Source: Gemella haemolysans ATCC 10379 (GTDB taxonomy: Bacteria; Bacillota; Bacilli; Staphylococcales; Gemellaceae). From it: a DNA stretch of 64,000 bases. Made by a program: the position numbers and the translations under genes. The notes beneath the pieces were generated by a model that saw only the letters and a list, made by a program, of their open reading frames with translations, did no database searches and was not told the origin of the DNA. Position 1 is the first letter of the stretch. Every line of letters begins with the position of its first letter. The stretch is taken from NCBI RefSeq assembly GCF_000173915.1, contig NZ_ACDZ02000014.1, positions 186,001-250,000 of the forward strand. Reading direction: 5' to 3'. Below are positions 17,285 to 27,571 of the stretch, in pieces.

Positions 17285-17335
17285 AAAAAAATATTGAAGT
17301 TATCCGTAGCACAGGGACTAGGGGGATAACTTCAA
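17285..17335 (-). promoter_or_regulatory. Terminator-like hairpin in the leader of the LtrA-like gene (attenuator candidate)
   Basis: On the minus strand a perfect 12-bp stem, TTGAAGTTATCC/GGATAACTTCAA, with an 18-base loop is followed by TATTTTTTTAT. It lies downstream of the promoter at 17370-17398 and about 45 bases before the start codon. A CTGTG in the loop could pair with CACAG downstream, and an upstream AACTTC could pair with the stem's GAAGTT. This looks like an attenuator; it matches no riboswitch I know. Confidence 0.55.
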
Positions 17336-17369
17336 CCTTCTAAACAAAATTGAAAGAAGTTATAATCAT

Positions 17370-17398
17370 ATTTTATCAAAAATAAATGTAAATATCAA
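17370..17398 (-). promoter_or_regulatory. Promoter of LtrA-like gene
   Basis: On the minus strand, TTGATA (17398-17393) and TAAAAT (17375-17370) are separated by 17 bp. Transcription would start near 17363, giving a leader of about 120 bases. Confidence 0.7.
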
Positions 17399-17399
17399 T

Positions 17400-17590
17400 A
17401 AAAGGAGAAGGAGATGCCCCAACAGTCCTAAAATTTAACAAGGTTCATATGAGAATTCATATATGTAGTGAGTTATTGATATCTAAAATTGATTTATAAA
17501 AGCTTTTTAGATATCTAATAAATCGCACGGAGGTGATTCGACAAGATTTTGTTTCTACAAAATCAGGACTTTGTCGATTCACGCCCATAA
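17400..17590 (+). repeat. Intergenic repeat copy B (fullest copy)
   Basis: A 190-bp non-coding element with a left part reading GCCCCAACAGTCCTAAAATT, a central perfect inverted repeat (GATATCTAAAA/TTTTAGATATC, about 17478-17515), and a right end CTAATAAATCGCACGGAGGTGATTCGACA followed by a hairpin (TCGACAAGATTTTG...TTTGTCGA). Copies A and C share the right end, and C also shares the left-part segment AAAACTCATA...AGTGATTTATTGATATCTAA in similar form. It encodes no ORF and separates the promoters of the LtrA-like gene and lysS. Confidence 0.65.
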
Positions 17591-17659
17591 GTTATTTAAA
17601 GTATCAGTAACTAATTATAATTTATAGTAGTAAATTTTAATAAAATTATTGTTAAAGAT

Positions 17660-17689
17660 TTAACAAATTCATTGAAAATATGTTATAAT
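17660..17689 (+). promoter_or_regulatory. Probable lysS promoter
   Basis: TTAACA (17660-17665), 18 bp, TATAAT (17684-17689). No T-box specifier or lysine riboswitch was seen in the leader. Confidence 0.55.
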
Positions 17690-17702
17690 AGTGAGTATCT
17701 GA

Positions 17703-19238
<1,536 letters not shown>

Positions 19239-19343
19239 ATCGTTGTTGATGTATCAAGGGTTATAAAGTATAACCTATAGATAAAAGGCAAATATTTATA
19301 AAAATTAAATCTCCCTAAAGTTTAGGAAGCTTTAATAAAAAAT

Positions 19344-19369
19344 TAAAGGGAGCTTGGTCTCCCTTTTTG
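19344..19369 (+). terminator. Terminator after lysS
   Basis: Stem AAAGGGAG/CTCCCTTT followed by T5. A TATATAATAAG immediately downstream may be the -10 region for ftsY. Confidence 0.85.
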
Positions 19370-19398
19370 TATATAATAAGATATATAAGGAGTATCCA

Positions 19399-20460
19399 AT
19401 GGCAAGCTTTTTTGAAAAATTAAAAGAAAAATTTTCTGCTAAGGAAGAATTAAATGAAGAACTGATTTCACTTGATGAATATGAAGAATTTGTCGAGAGT
19501 CAGTTTGTAACTGAAAAATTTAAAAAAGGTCTTAAGAAATCACGTGATAATTTCTCTAATGCACTTAATAATTTAATTAGCTCATATAGAGAAATTAATG
19601 AGGAGTTTTTTGAGGATTTAGAAGAACTGTTAATTCAATCGGATGTTAGTTATAACACTGTACTAGAATTAGTTGATTACTTAAAAGTTGAATCACAAAG
19701 ACAAAATTTAAAAGAACCAAGTGAACTACAAAGTATGATTATTGAAAAACTTGTTGATGTTTACATGGAAGGTACTGTAAAATCTGAATTAAACTATGCG
19801 CCAGAAAAAGAACTTTCTGTATTTCTATTTGTAGGGGTTAATGGAGTTGGTAAGACTACTTCTATTGGTAAACTAGCTCATAATCTTAAAAAAGAAGGAA
19901 AAAAAGTACTTATAGCTGCTGGAGATACATTCAGAGCAGGTGCAATTGATCAGCTTGATGTATGGGCTAAACGTAGTGGTGCAGATATAGTTAAATCACA
20001 TGAAGGAGCTGATTCAGCCGCGATAATCTTTGATGCGATTCAATCTGCCAAAGCAAAAGGTTACGATGTATTATTATGTGATACAGCAGGTCGTTTACAA
20101 AATAAAGATCATTTAATGAAAGAACTTGAAAAAATTGTTCGTGTAATTAAGAAGGAAGTACCGGAAGGTCCTCATGAAGTGTTATTAACAATAGATGCAA
20201 CAACAGGCCAAAATGGAATTCTTCAGGCTAAAACATTCAAAGAAGTTAGTGATGTTACAGGTGTAATCCTTACTAAACTTGATGGAACTGCTAAAGGTGG
20301 TATTGTTATAGCTATTAAGAAAGAATTAGGAATCCCAGTTAAACTTGTTGGATTAGGAGAAAATATTGATGATTTAGAAGTGTTCGATCCTGAACAGTAT
20401 ATTTATGGATTATTCTATCAAGATAATACTGAACAAAAAGAAGAACAAGCAGAAGAATAA
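19399..20460 (+). CDS. ftsY: Signal recognition particle receptor FtsY
   Basis: A 353-residue SRP receptor GTPase that docks ribosome/SRP complexes at the membrane for co-translational insertion. A short acidic N-terminal region (about residues 1-50) precedes the N and G domains. GTPase motifs are [15 protein letters not shown] near 152, [16 protein letters not shown] and [10 protein letters not shown]. The start is ATG 19399 after AAGGAG (19387-19392); an earlier in-frame start at 19354 lies within the lysS terminator. Unlike in Bacillus, smc and ylxM/ffh are not adjacent. Confidence 0.97.
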   Translation: MASFFEKLKEKFSAKEELNEELISLDEYEEFVESQFVTEKFKKGLKKSRDNFSNALNNLISSYREINEEFFEDLEELLIQSDVSYNTVLELVDYLKVESQRQNLKEPSELQSMIIEKLVDVYMEGTVKSELNYAPEKELSVFLFVGVNGVGKTTSIGKLAHNLKKEGKKVLIAAGDTFRAGAIDQLDVWAKRSGADIVKSHEGADSAAIIFDAIQSAKAKGYDVLLCDTAGRLQNKDHLMKELEKIVRVIKKEVPEGPHEVLLTIDATTGQNGILQAKTFKEVSDVTGVILTKLDGTAKGGIVIAIKKELGIPVKLVGLGENIDDLEVFDPEQYIYGLFYQDNTEQKEEQAEE

Positions 20461-20476
20461 AAAATAATTTTTAGAA

Positions 20477-20523
20477 ATATTCATTTTACATGTTTTTATG
20501 ACAGTGTAAAATGGATATTTTTT
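20477..20523 (+). terminator. Terminator after ftsY
   Basis: Stem ATATTCATTTTACA/TGTAAAATGGATAT followed by T6. Confidence 0.85.
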
Positions 20524-20616
20524 GTTATATAAATCAACAATTATTAAAATTAAATTGCTATAGTAAATTTATGAAAATATTTTAATATTAAATTGGGAAT
20601 TATTTATCAAAATTAA

Positions 20617-20645
20617 TTGAAAAAAAAGCAATAAAAGTATATAAT
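20617..20645 (+). promoter_or_regulatory. Promoter of crr
   Basis: TTGAAA (20617-20622), 17 bp, TATAAT (20640-20645). Confidence 0.8.
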
Positions 20646-20683
20646 AGATATATTAAGAAGGTAATAATATATGGAGGATTATA

Positions 20684-21187
20684 ATGGGATTTTTATCTAA
20701 ATTATTCGGAAAAAAAGAAGAACAAGTACAAGAGTTAGTATTAAACTCATACATGAAAGGTAAAGTGGTAGATATTACTGAAGTACCCGATCCAGTATTT
20801 GCTCAAAAAATGATGGGAGATGGATTTGCAATTATTCCTGAAGAAGGTAAATTAGTATCTCCAGTAGCAGGAGAAATTATCCAAGTATTCCCAACAAAAC
20901 ATGCTTTTGGTATTAAATCAGGAGAAGTAGAAATTCTTATCCACGTTGGATTAGAAACAGTTGCTATGAAAGGTGAAGGTTTCGATGTAGCTGTTTCTGC
21001 TGGAGATAGAGTTGAAGTAGGTCAAACTTTATTAACTTATGATTTAGAATTAGTTAAAGAAAAAGCTAAAGATATTATTACTCCTTGTGTTGTTACTAAC
21101 ATGGATGCAGTAGCTAACATTGAAGTATTAAAATTAAATGAAACTGTTGATTTCTTACAAGAAGTAGCAAAAGTAAAACTTAAATAG
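20684..21187 (+). CDS. crr: PTS glucose-type IIA component
   Basis: A 167-residue soluble EIIA of the glucose family (EIIA-Glc), passing phosphate from HPr to EIIB domains of sugar permeases. The active-site region LIHVGLETVAMKGEGF near residue 90 carries the phosphorylated His; the second His is in PTKHAFGI near 74. Length is that of stand-alone Crr. The ribosome binding site is GGAGG. It is a single gene with its own promoter and a terminator hairpin that begins inside its last codons, so it probably serves several PTS permeases encoded elsewhere. Confidence 0.93.
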   Translation: MGFLSKLFGKKEEQVQELVLNSYMKGKVVDITEVPDPVFAQKMMGDGFAIIPEEGKLVSPVAGEIIQVFPTKHAFGIKSGEVEILIHVGLETVAMKGEGFDVAVSAGDRVEVGQTLLTYDLELVKEKAKDIITPCVVTNMDAVANIEVLKLNETVDFLQEVAKVKLK

Positions 21188-21211
21188 ACCTAGGTCTATT
21201 TAAGTTTTACT
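21172..21211 (+). terminator. 40-bp perfect palindrome at the end of crr
   Basis: Positions 21172-21191 are the exact reverse complement of 21192-21211. The palindrome includes the last five codons and the stop of crr and ends in TTTTACT, so the RNA hairpin probably terminates crr. Confidence 0.8.
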
Positions 21212-21226
21212 GTTAGTGAAGAAATT

Positions 21227-22666
21227 ATGAATGATAAGAAATTTTGGAAGATTATATATCTGTATATAACAAAATATAATTATAGTATATTATATTATCG
21301 TCCAGAAAAGAAAGATGTCTGGCTTATTAATGAAGATAATGAATTAATAAGATTTATATATGGGGATAGTTTTAAATCAACAGAAATAGATAGTATAGTT
21401 TCTAATGTAATTAGAAATGAAGTTAGACTAAAAAAAATGTTTAAACTGAGTAGTTTAAAAATGAAAATCCTTTATGTTTCTCCTAATTTCGATGAAGTTA
21501 TCGACGATTACAAAAAATATAGAATTTCAAATAGCCTGATTATTGAGCGTATACTTTATAATGAAAAGAATAGTAAACTATTTTTAAAAGAAAAAGATGC
21601 TAGATTTATTGAAGGAACGCCAGACACTCTAAGATATAAAAACAGAGTAGTTGAACTTTATAAACGTCAGACACTAGATAGAAATGTTTTTAATGTAAAA
21701 TATAATGTTTTATCAGGTATATATTTATTATTATTTTTGGTGAATTTTGTTGTAATATATTTATCGAATAGTGTTTATTCTTTATATAATTATATTGAAT
21801 ATAGTTATCAAAAAATAATAAGTGGACAATTTTATAGGATGTTCACAAGTGTGTTCACTACTGATAATTCTATGAAATTATTATTGGTGTTAGTTTCAAT
21901 TTTTGTTACTTCAATACTTTTTAATAAAACATTAAATGTATTGAAGAGTATTGGAATATTATTAGTAGTATCATTTATTTTTAATTTGTTACTGATATTT
22001 GGTTACTCTGGTACGCTTGATATAGCGTTAGTTTCTAATATTGCATTGCTAGGTTCAATTTTTATGGAACAACTTAGTAAGAAAAATGATAATTTGAAGT
22101 TTATGTATTCAGGCGCACTGTCAATAGTATATCTAACTATTGCTACACTTGTATTTGAAACTTCAATAGTACTTTATATTTTTTCTTTCGTTCTAGGGGT
22201 ATTTTTAGAACTTTTCTTAATGAAAAAAAGAAATATATATATTACATTAATATCAATATTGATCTTTGGTGTTCTAGGTGAGGTGCTATTATTAGCAGGT
22301 GTAAACACTAAGAGTGTTATAAATAGATATAGAGCGAGTAGAGTGGAAAGTAGATTAGTAAAAACTTATTCAGATGAGGATATATTCAATTTAGAAAAAG
22401 AATTAACATCAAAAAACAAGTCTGTACTTACTTATTATGAGTTAGGTATGGTGAAAATGACAAATGCAACTAAGCAAGATGCTAAAAAGGTATTCTTGGA
22501 CGGTATAAGTTTTGATGATACATTTTCTCCAATCTACTATAATTTAGCTGTTATCGAACGTCAAGAAGGTAACTATGAAAAAGCTAAGGAATATGCTAAA
22601 AGAGCATATGAACTAGATGGAAGAGAGGAAAATAAAAATCTAGTAGACGAGCTAAGTAAATTTTAA
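21227..22666 (+). CDS. Rhomboid-fold membrane protein with TPR tail, catalytic residues lost (YqgP/ActH-like)
   Basis: A 479-residue protein at the position of yqgP (followed by yqgQ). Residues 1-155 are a soluble N-terminal domain, about 163-375 hold seven membrane helices of rhomboid pattern, and about 395-475 form TPR-like repeats (YYELGMVKM, YYNLAVIERQEGNYEKAKEY). The rhomboid landmark GQFYRMFTSVF near 200 is followed by TTDNSMK where active enzymes have a His-rich turn. The GxSG site reads LVSN near 268, and the later catalytic His is absent (LYIFSFVLGVF near 318). It is therefore probably not a protease. In S. aureus the rhomboid/TPR protein ActH activates the amidase LytH; a similar adaptor role is an inference. 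Confidence 0.75.
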   Translation: MNDKKFWKIIYLYITKYNYSILYYRPEKKDVWLINEDNELIRFIYGDSFKSTEIDSIVSNVIRNEVRLKKMFKLSSLKMKILYVSPNFDEVIDDYKKYRISNSLIIERILYNEKNSKLFLKEKDARFIEGTPDTLRYKNRVVELYKRQTLDRNVFNVKYNVLSGIYLLLFLVNFVVIYLSNSVYSLYNYIEYSYQKIISGQFYRMFTSVFTTDNSMKLLLVLVSIFVTSILFNKTLNVLKSIGILLVVSFIFNLLLIFGYSGTLDIALVSNIALLGSIFMEQLSKKNDNLKFMYSGALSIVYLTIATLVFETSIVLYIFSFVLGVFLELFLMKKRNIYITLISILIFGVLGEVLLLAGVNTKSVINRYRASRVESRLVKTYSDEDIFNLEKELTSKNKSVLTYYELGMVKMTNATKQDAKKVFLDGISFDDTFSPIYYNLAVIERQEGNYEKAKEYAKRAYELDGREENKNLVDELSKF

Positions 22667-22676
22667 GGTGATGTAA

Positions 22677-22877
22677 ATGATAAATTTTTACGATTTGCAA
22701 CAATTTTTAAAATCTTTTGGTATAATAATATACATGAAAGATAGAAAACATACATTAAGTATGGTAGAATATGAGGTAAGAGAATTAAGACGCTTAGAAT
22801 TAATTTCAAAAGAAGATTTTATAAGAGCAATAGCAATTATAAAACATGAAGTTAATCATGAATTATCAAAAGGATAG
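22677..22877 (+). CDS. yqgQ: YqgQ family protein (DUF910)
   Basis: A 66-residue protein of the YqgQ family (helical, function unknown), recognised by NFYDLQQFLKSFG at the N-terminus and the VRELRRLELISKEDF stretch. It lies 10 bp after the rhomboid gene, the same neighbour pair as yqgP-yqgQ in Bacillus. AAGGTGATG precedes the ATG. Four tightly packed genes (rhomboid, yqgQ, ylaN, ftsW) share this operon. Confidence 0.85.
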   Translation: MINFYDLQQFLKSFGIIIYMKDRKHTLSMVEYEVRELRRLELISKEDFIRAIAIIKHEVNHELSKG

Positions 22878-22887
22878 GTGAGATAAA

Positions 22888-23172
22888 ATGGAAAACAACC
22901 TTATTTTTATTAAGGTACGTAAGAGAATAGAAGAAGATGTTATGAAGATTGAAGAAATGATTAATGCTTGTGTATCGGTAAAAGGTCAAAGAACATGTCC
23001 TTTATACCAAGATGTAATAGATACTCAAATTTACGGTCTTTCAAAAGAAATAAACCTGGCAGTGGAAATAGGTTGCATCTCTCAAGAAGCAGGTCGAATA
23101 ATACTAGCAGATTTAGAAGATAAGGCTAGTGAGATGTATAATACTGTTATTCAAGAAAGTAAAGCGAATTAG
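22888..23172 (+). CDS. ylaN: YlaN family protein (DUF1507)
   Basis: A 94-residue protein matching YlaN through CPLYQDVIDTQIYGLSKEI near residues 36-54. In Bacillus and Staphylococcus ylaN is also directly upstream of ftsW. YlaN has been reported as conditionally essential and linked to iron and the Fur repressor; that role is from the literature, not from this sequence. The ATG follows AGGTGAG at a normal distance. The gene ends 1 bp before ftsW, suggesting translational coupling. Confidence 0.9.
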   Translation: MENNLIFIKVRKRIEEDVMKIEEMINACVSVKGQRTCPLYQDVIDTQIYGLSKEINLAVEIGCISQEAGRIILADLEDKASEMYNTVIQESKAN

Positions 23173-23173
23173 T

Positions 23174-24391
23174 ATGAAACTTTTTGGAAAATTACATAGA
23201 TCTATAAAGCATGAACGTCGTCATGTCAGATTAGATTGGATGGTAGCTTTAACATTACTAGTTTTATTAGTTTTAAGCTGTATGATGGTGTATAGTGCTA
23301 GTATGATAGGAAATAAATATGGAACATTTACATCGGGTATTCCTGTAAGTGAGACTTATTTCCTACAACGACAAGCTATGTGGGCTATTCTTGCATACTT
23401 AGCGTTTTTACTATTTTCGGTTGCTATACCATTTGAGATTTTTAAAGAGAAAAAATTACTACAATATGGTTTTATTGTAATGTTTGTTTTACTTTTAATA
23501 CCACAATTAATGCCGGCAATTAATGGTGCGAAATCTTGGATTAGGATAGGTTCTTTCAGTTTTCAACCTTCTACTTTAGCACAACTCTTTATTATTATGT
23601 ATATGGCTTTTATTTTAGAGACAAGAAAAGAAAAGTTGAGACAAATATGTACTAGTTCAGAACTTTTGAAAATATTTAGCATTCCTCTTGCACTTGTTAC
23701 GTTAATAGCTGCGCAAAATGATACAGGAATGATGCTTATTACATTATTGGTAATTGGAATTATGACTTTGTGTTCTAATATGCATTCAAAAAATGTAAAA
23801 AAAATCTTGTTACTTGCTTTAATTGCAGGGATAGCAGTACTTATGCTATTTATGATAAAGAATGTTCTTTTTTCAAGTGGTACATCGTATAGAACAAATC
23901 GTTTGAAAGTATTCTTAAATCCTTTCTCAGAGGATTTAGCAGCAGCTGCAGACCAAGTGATAAATTCATATGTTGCTTTTGGTAACGGGGGAGTATTTGG
24001 TAGAGGACTAGGTAACTCTATTCAGAAACTTGGATATCTGCCGGAAGCTCATACAGACTTTATCCTTGCAATTATAGCTGAAGAATTAGGATTAGTTGGA
24101 GTATTATTTGTTGTAGCATTACTGCTAGTTATTATAGGGAAAGTAATATTTTCTGGTACAAAATCAAGAAACACATTCTCTGCAATGTATTCGTTAGGAT
24201 TTGCTAGTTTATTAATAGTTCAAGGAGTTGTTAATATTGGTGGAGTAACCGCATCTATTCCAATGACAGGAGTACCATTACCATTTATTAGTAATGGTGG
24301 TAGTTCCATCTTAATATTGAGCGTAGGATTAGGAATAGCTACTAATATTTTATCTCATGTAAAATATTTACGTAGTAATAGTAAAAAATAA
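23174..24391 (+). CDS. ftsW: Peptidoglycan glycosyltransferase FtsW (SEDS family)
   Basis: A 405-residue SEDS-family membrane protein, polymerising lipid II into glycan strands with a partner penicillin-binding protein at the septum. Ten or so membrane helices are apparent. Family marks are MVYSAS near residue 36, INGAKSWIRIG near 118, LPEAHTDFI near 292 with the conserved Asp, and PLPFISNGGSS near 372. FtsW rather than RodA is chosen because ylaN is directly upstream. The start is ATG 23174, just after the ylaN stop. An in-frame GTG at 23129 would add 15 residues but lies inside ylaN; neither start has a strong binding site, so coupling to ylaN is likely. Confidence 0.9.
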   Translation: MKLFGKLHRSIKHERRHVRLDWMVALTLLVLLVLSCMMVYSASMIGNKYGTFTSGIPVSETYFLQRQAMWAILAYLAFLLFSVAIPFEIFKEKKLLQYGFIVMFVLLLIPQLMPAINGAKSWIRIGSFSFQPSTLAQLFIIMYMAFILETRKEKLRQICTSSELLKIFSIPLALVTLIAAQNDTGMMLITLLVIGIMTLCSNMHSKNVKKILLLALIAGIAVLMLFMIKNVLFSSGTSYRTNRLKVFLNPFSEDLAAAADQVINSYVAFGNGGVFGRGLGNSIQKLGYLPEAHTDFILAIIAEELGLVGVLFVVALLLVIIGKVIFSGTKSRNTFSAMYSLGFASLLIVQGVVNIGGVTASIPMTGVPLPFISNGGSSILILSVGLGIATNILSHVKYLRSNSKK

Positions 24392-24434
24392 TTAAGAATT
24401 TGGATTGATAAAATTAATCCAAATTCTTTTTATG
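24392..24434 (+). terminator. Terminator of crr-distal/ftsW operon
   Basis: Stem AAGAATTTGGATT/AATCCAAATTCTT followed by T5. Confidence 0.9.
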
Positions 24435-24491
24435 TTTTTAAATAAGGAAATCGTATAAAATAGAAAAATTTATAATTTCTTATAGTGAGGC

Positions 24492-24520
24492 TTGCTAACT
24501 TTAGATAATCAAGCTATAAT
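24492..24520 (+). promoter_or_regulatory. Promoter of queA-tgt
   Basis: TTGCTA (24492-24497), 17 bp, TATAAT (24515-24520). No preQ1 riboswitch signature was seen in the short leader. Confidence 0.7.
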
Positions 24521-24550
24521 AGTAAAGGTAACTTTTAAAGGAGATTTTAG

Positions 24551-25579
24551 ATGAAATTAGAACAATTTGATTTTTATTTACCAGAGGAGCTAATAGCACA
24601 AACACCTCTTTTAAAAAGAGATACTAGTAAATTACTTTGTGTAGATAGAAAAAATAATTCACATGAGCATAAAGTTTTTTCAGATATTATAGATTATTTT
24701 AATCCTGGGGATACATTAGTACTTAACAATACTAGAGTAATGCCAGCACGATTATATGGTGCTAAAAAGGATACAGGTGCTGCAATAGAGGTACTTTTAT
24801 TAAAAAATCTTGGACATAATGACTGGGAATGCCTTGTTAAACCTGCTAAAAGAATAAAAGAAGGCGGTATAGTATCTTTTGGTGATGGTATAATGGAGGC
24901 AGTCTGCACAAAAGTATTAGATGATGGATTTAGACATTTTGAATTTAAATATGAGGGAATCTTCCAAGAAAGATTAGATGAACTTGGAACTATGCCTCTT
25001 CCACCATATATTAAAGAAAGATTAACTGATAAAGAAAGATATCAAACAGTTTATTCGAAAGAGGTAGGAAGTTCAGCAGCCCCAACAGCAGGTTTACACT
25101 TTACGAATGAATTATTAGAAAAAATAAAAGAAAAAGGTGTAAATATTGCTTATTTGACTCTTCACGTAGGACTAGGAACATTTAGACCTGTAGCTGTAGA
25201 AAATATTGAAGAACATGATATGCATTCAGAGTACTATACTTTAGATGAAGATACAGCAAGAATAATTAATAAAACAAAAGAAGATGGTGGAAGAGTATTT
25301 TCTGTAGGTACTACTTCAACAAGAACACTAGAAACAATTGCACGTGATAATAATGGAAAAATTGTTGCAGCTTCAGGATGGACAAATATCTTTATTTATC
25401 CAGGATTTGAATTTAAATGTGTTGATGGACTGATTACAAACTTCCACTTACCAAAATCATCATTAATAATGCTTGTTAGTGCATTTTATGATAGAGAAAA
25501 AGTTATTGAATTATATAACATAGCAGTTGAGAATAAATACCGTTTCTTCAGTTTTGGAGATGCGATGATAATAATCTAG
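24551..25579 (+). CDS. queA: S-adenosylmethionine:tRNA ribosyltransferase-isomerase
   Basis: A 342-residue QueA that transfers the ribosyl group of SAM to preQ1 in tRNA to give epoxyqueuosine. Recognised by [10 protein letters not shown] at the N-terminus, [15 protein letters not shown] near 58, [12 protein letters not shown] near 177 and [10 protein letters not shown] near 253. Length is typical. Tgt follows 21 bp downstream, giving two consecutive steps of queuosine tRNA modification. The binding site is AAAGGAG. Confidence 0.97.
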   Translation: MKLEQFDFYLPEELIAQTPLLKRDTSKLLCVDRKNNSHEHKVFSDIIDYFNPGDTLVLNNTRVMPARLYGAKKDTGAAIEVLLLKNLGHNDWECLVKPAKRIKEGGIVSFGDGIMEAVCTKVLDDGFRHFEFKYEGIFQERLDELGTMPLPPYIKERLTDKERYQTVYSKEVGSSAAPTAGLHFTNELLEKIKEKGVNIAYLTLHVGLGTFRPVAVENIEEHDMHSEYYTLDEDTARIINKTKEDGGRVFSVGTTSTRTLETIARDNNGKIVAASGWTNIFIYPGFEFKCVDGLITNFHLPKSSLIMLVSAFYDREKVIELYNIAVENKYRFFSFGDAMIII

Positions 25580-26755
<1,176 letters not shown>

Positions 26756-26844
26756 GAATTTAGTAAAAAAAGAACAATAAAGGTTTATTTTTTACTGAGT
26801 ATATAGTAGAATAAATATATATATTAAACAAACGGAGGTAAATT

Positions 26845-27108
26845 ATGCAATATTCATATATTAATATTATTATGATTGTGGTTCTTTTTGCATTCATGTA
26901 CTTCATGATTATTAGACCACAATCTAAAAGAAATAAAGAATTAAAACTTCTTCAAGATTCACTAAAAGAAGGAGATAGAATTGTAACTTTCGCAGGAATT
27001 TACGGAGATATCGTAGAAGTAGGGACAGTAACAGTAAAAGTAAGAGTTGCACCAAAAGTAGAAATCGAATTAGATAGAAACGCTATTCGTAGCATAGTTG
27101 CAAAATAA
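26845..27108 (+). CDS. yajC: Preprotein translocase subunit YajC
   Basis: An 87-residue YajC protein with one N-terminal membrane helix (about residues 5-25), the signature MIIRPQSKRNKE, and a small soluble domain (EGDRIVTFAGIYGDI). It is an accessory of the Sec translocase in other bacteria. The queA-tgt-yajC order is widely conserved, but secD/secF, which often follow, are absent here and are replaced by a repeat element and a surface-protein gene. CGGAGG precedes the ATG. Confidence 0.95.
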   Translation: MQYSYINIIMIVVLFAFMYFMIIRPQSKRNKELKLLQDSLKEGDRIVTFAGIYGDIVEVGTVTVKVRVAPKVEIELDRNAIRSIVAK

Positions 27109-27116
27109 TAAATTAA

Positions 27117-27248
27117 AAAGGCTGAGGCAAGAGTTCTCAATTTTAAAAAGTATATGAAAACTCATAGACACAGTGATTTATTGATATCTAATAAACTTTG
27201 TGAGGGTGACTAGACAGAATTTATTTTGTCTAGTCACTCTTTTTTTAA
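27117..27248 (+). repeat. Intergenic repeat copy C
   Basis: Sequence after yajC with GCTGAGGCAAGAGTTCTCAATTTT at the left, then GAAAACTCATAGACACAGTGATTTATTGATATCTAATAAAC and a terminator hairpin. The middle and right parts align with copy B (17440-17540) and the right part with copy A. Here the internal inverted repeat of copy B is missing. Confidence 0.6.
27202..27248 (+). terminator. Terminator after yajC, within repeat copy C
   Basis: Stem GAGGGTGACTAGACA/TGTCTAGTCACTCT followed by T7. Confidence 0.92.
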
Positions 27249-27571
27249 AAAAAGAAAAGAGTTAAGTTAAGTATATAGTATAAAAAATACTTTGAGAAAT
27301 TATTATATAATGCGAGATTTTTAACCTTGTAGATATGTAAAAATCAGATTAAGAGCAACAAAATGAGTAAATAATTTAAGAAGATACATAGAAAAATAAG
27401 AAAATTAAATTTATCACATGGTTAAAAATGTAAATATATATTAAAAATTAAAATTGTTATTATTTAAACTTTCGTGTATACTAATTAGAGTATAGAATAA
27501 ATAGTTAACAAAAATTATTGTTAATAAATTTTTATATAATAATTTTTAAGGTTTATAAGTATGGAGGGAAT
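27249..27571. other. AT-rich intergenic region before the LPXTG gene
   Basis: About 320 bp with no ORF and no structured RNA that I can see. Its right end holds the promoter at 27454-27482 and the ribosome binding site of the surface-protein gene. Confidence 0.6.
27454..27482 (+). promoter_or_regulatory. Promoter of LPXTG surface-protein gene
   Basis: TTGTTA (27454-27459), 17 bp, TATACT (27477-27482). Confidence 0.65.

Noticed and set aside
24440-24550. preQ1 riboswitch before queA
   Set aside because: The leader is about 20-25 bases after the promoter and lacks the preQ1 hairpin and AAAAAACTA-type tail.
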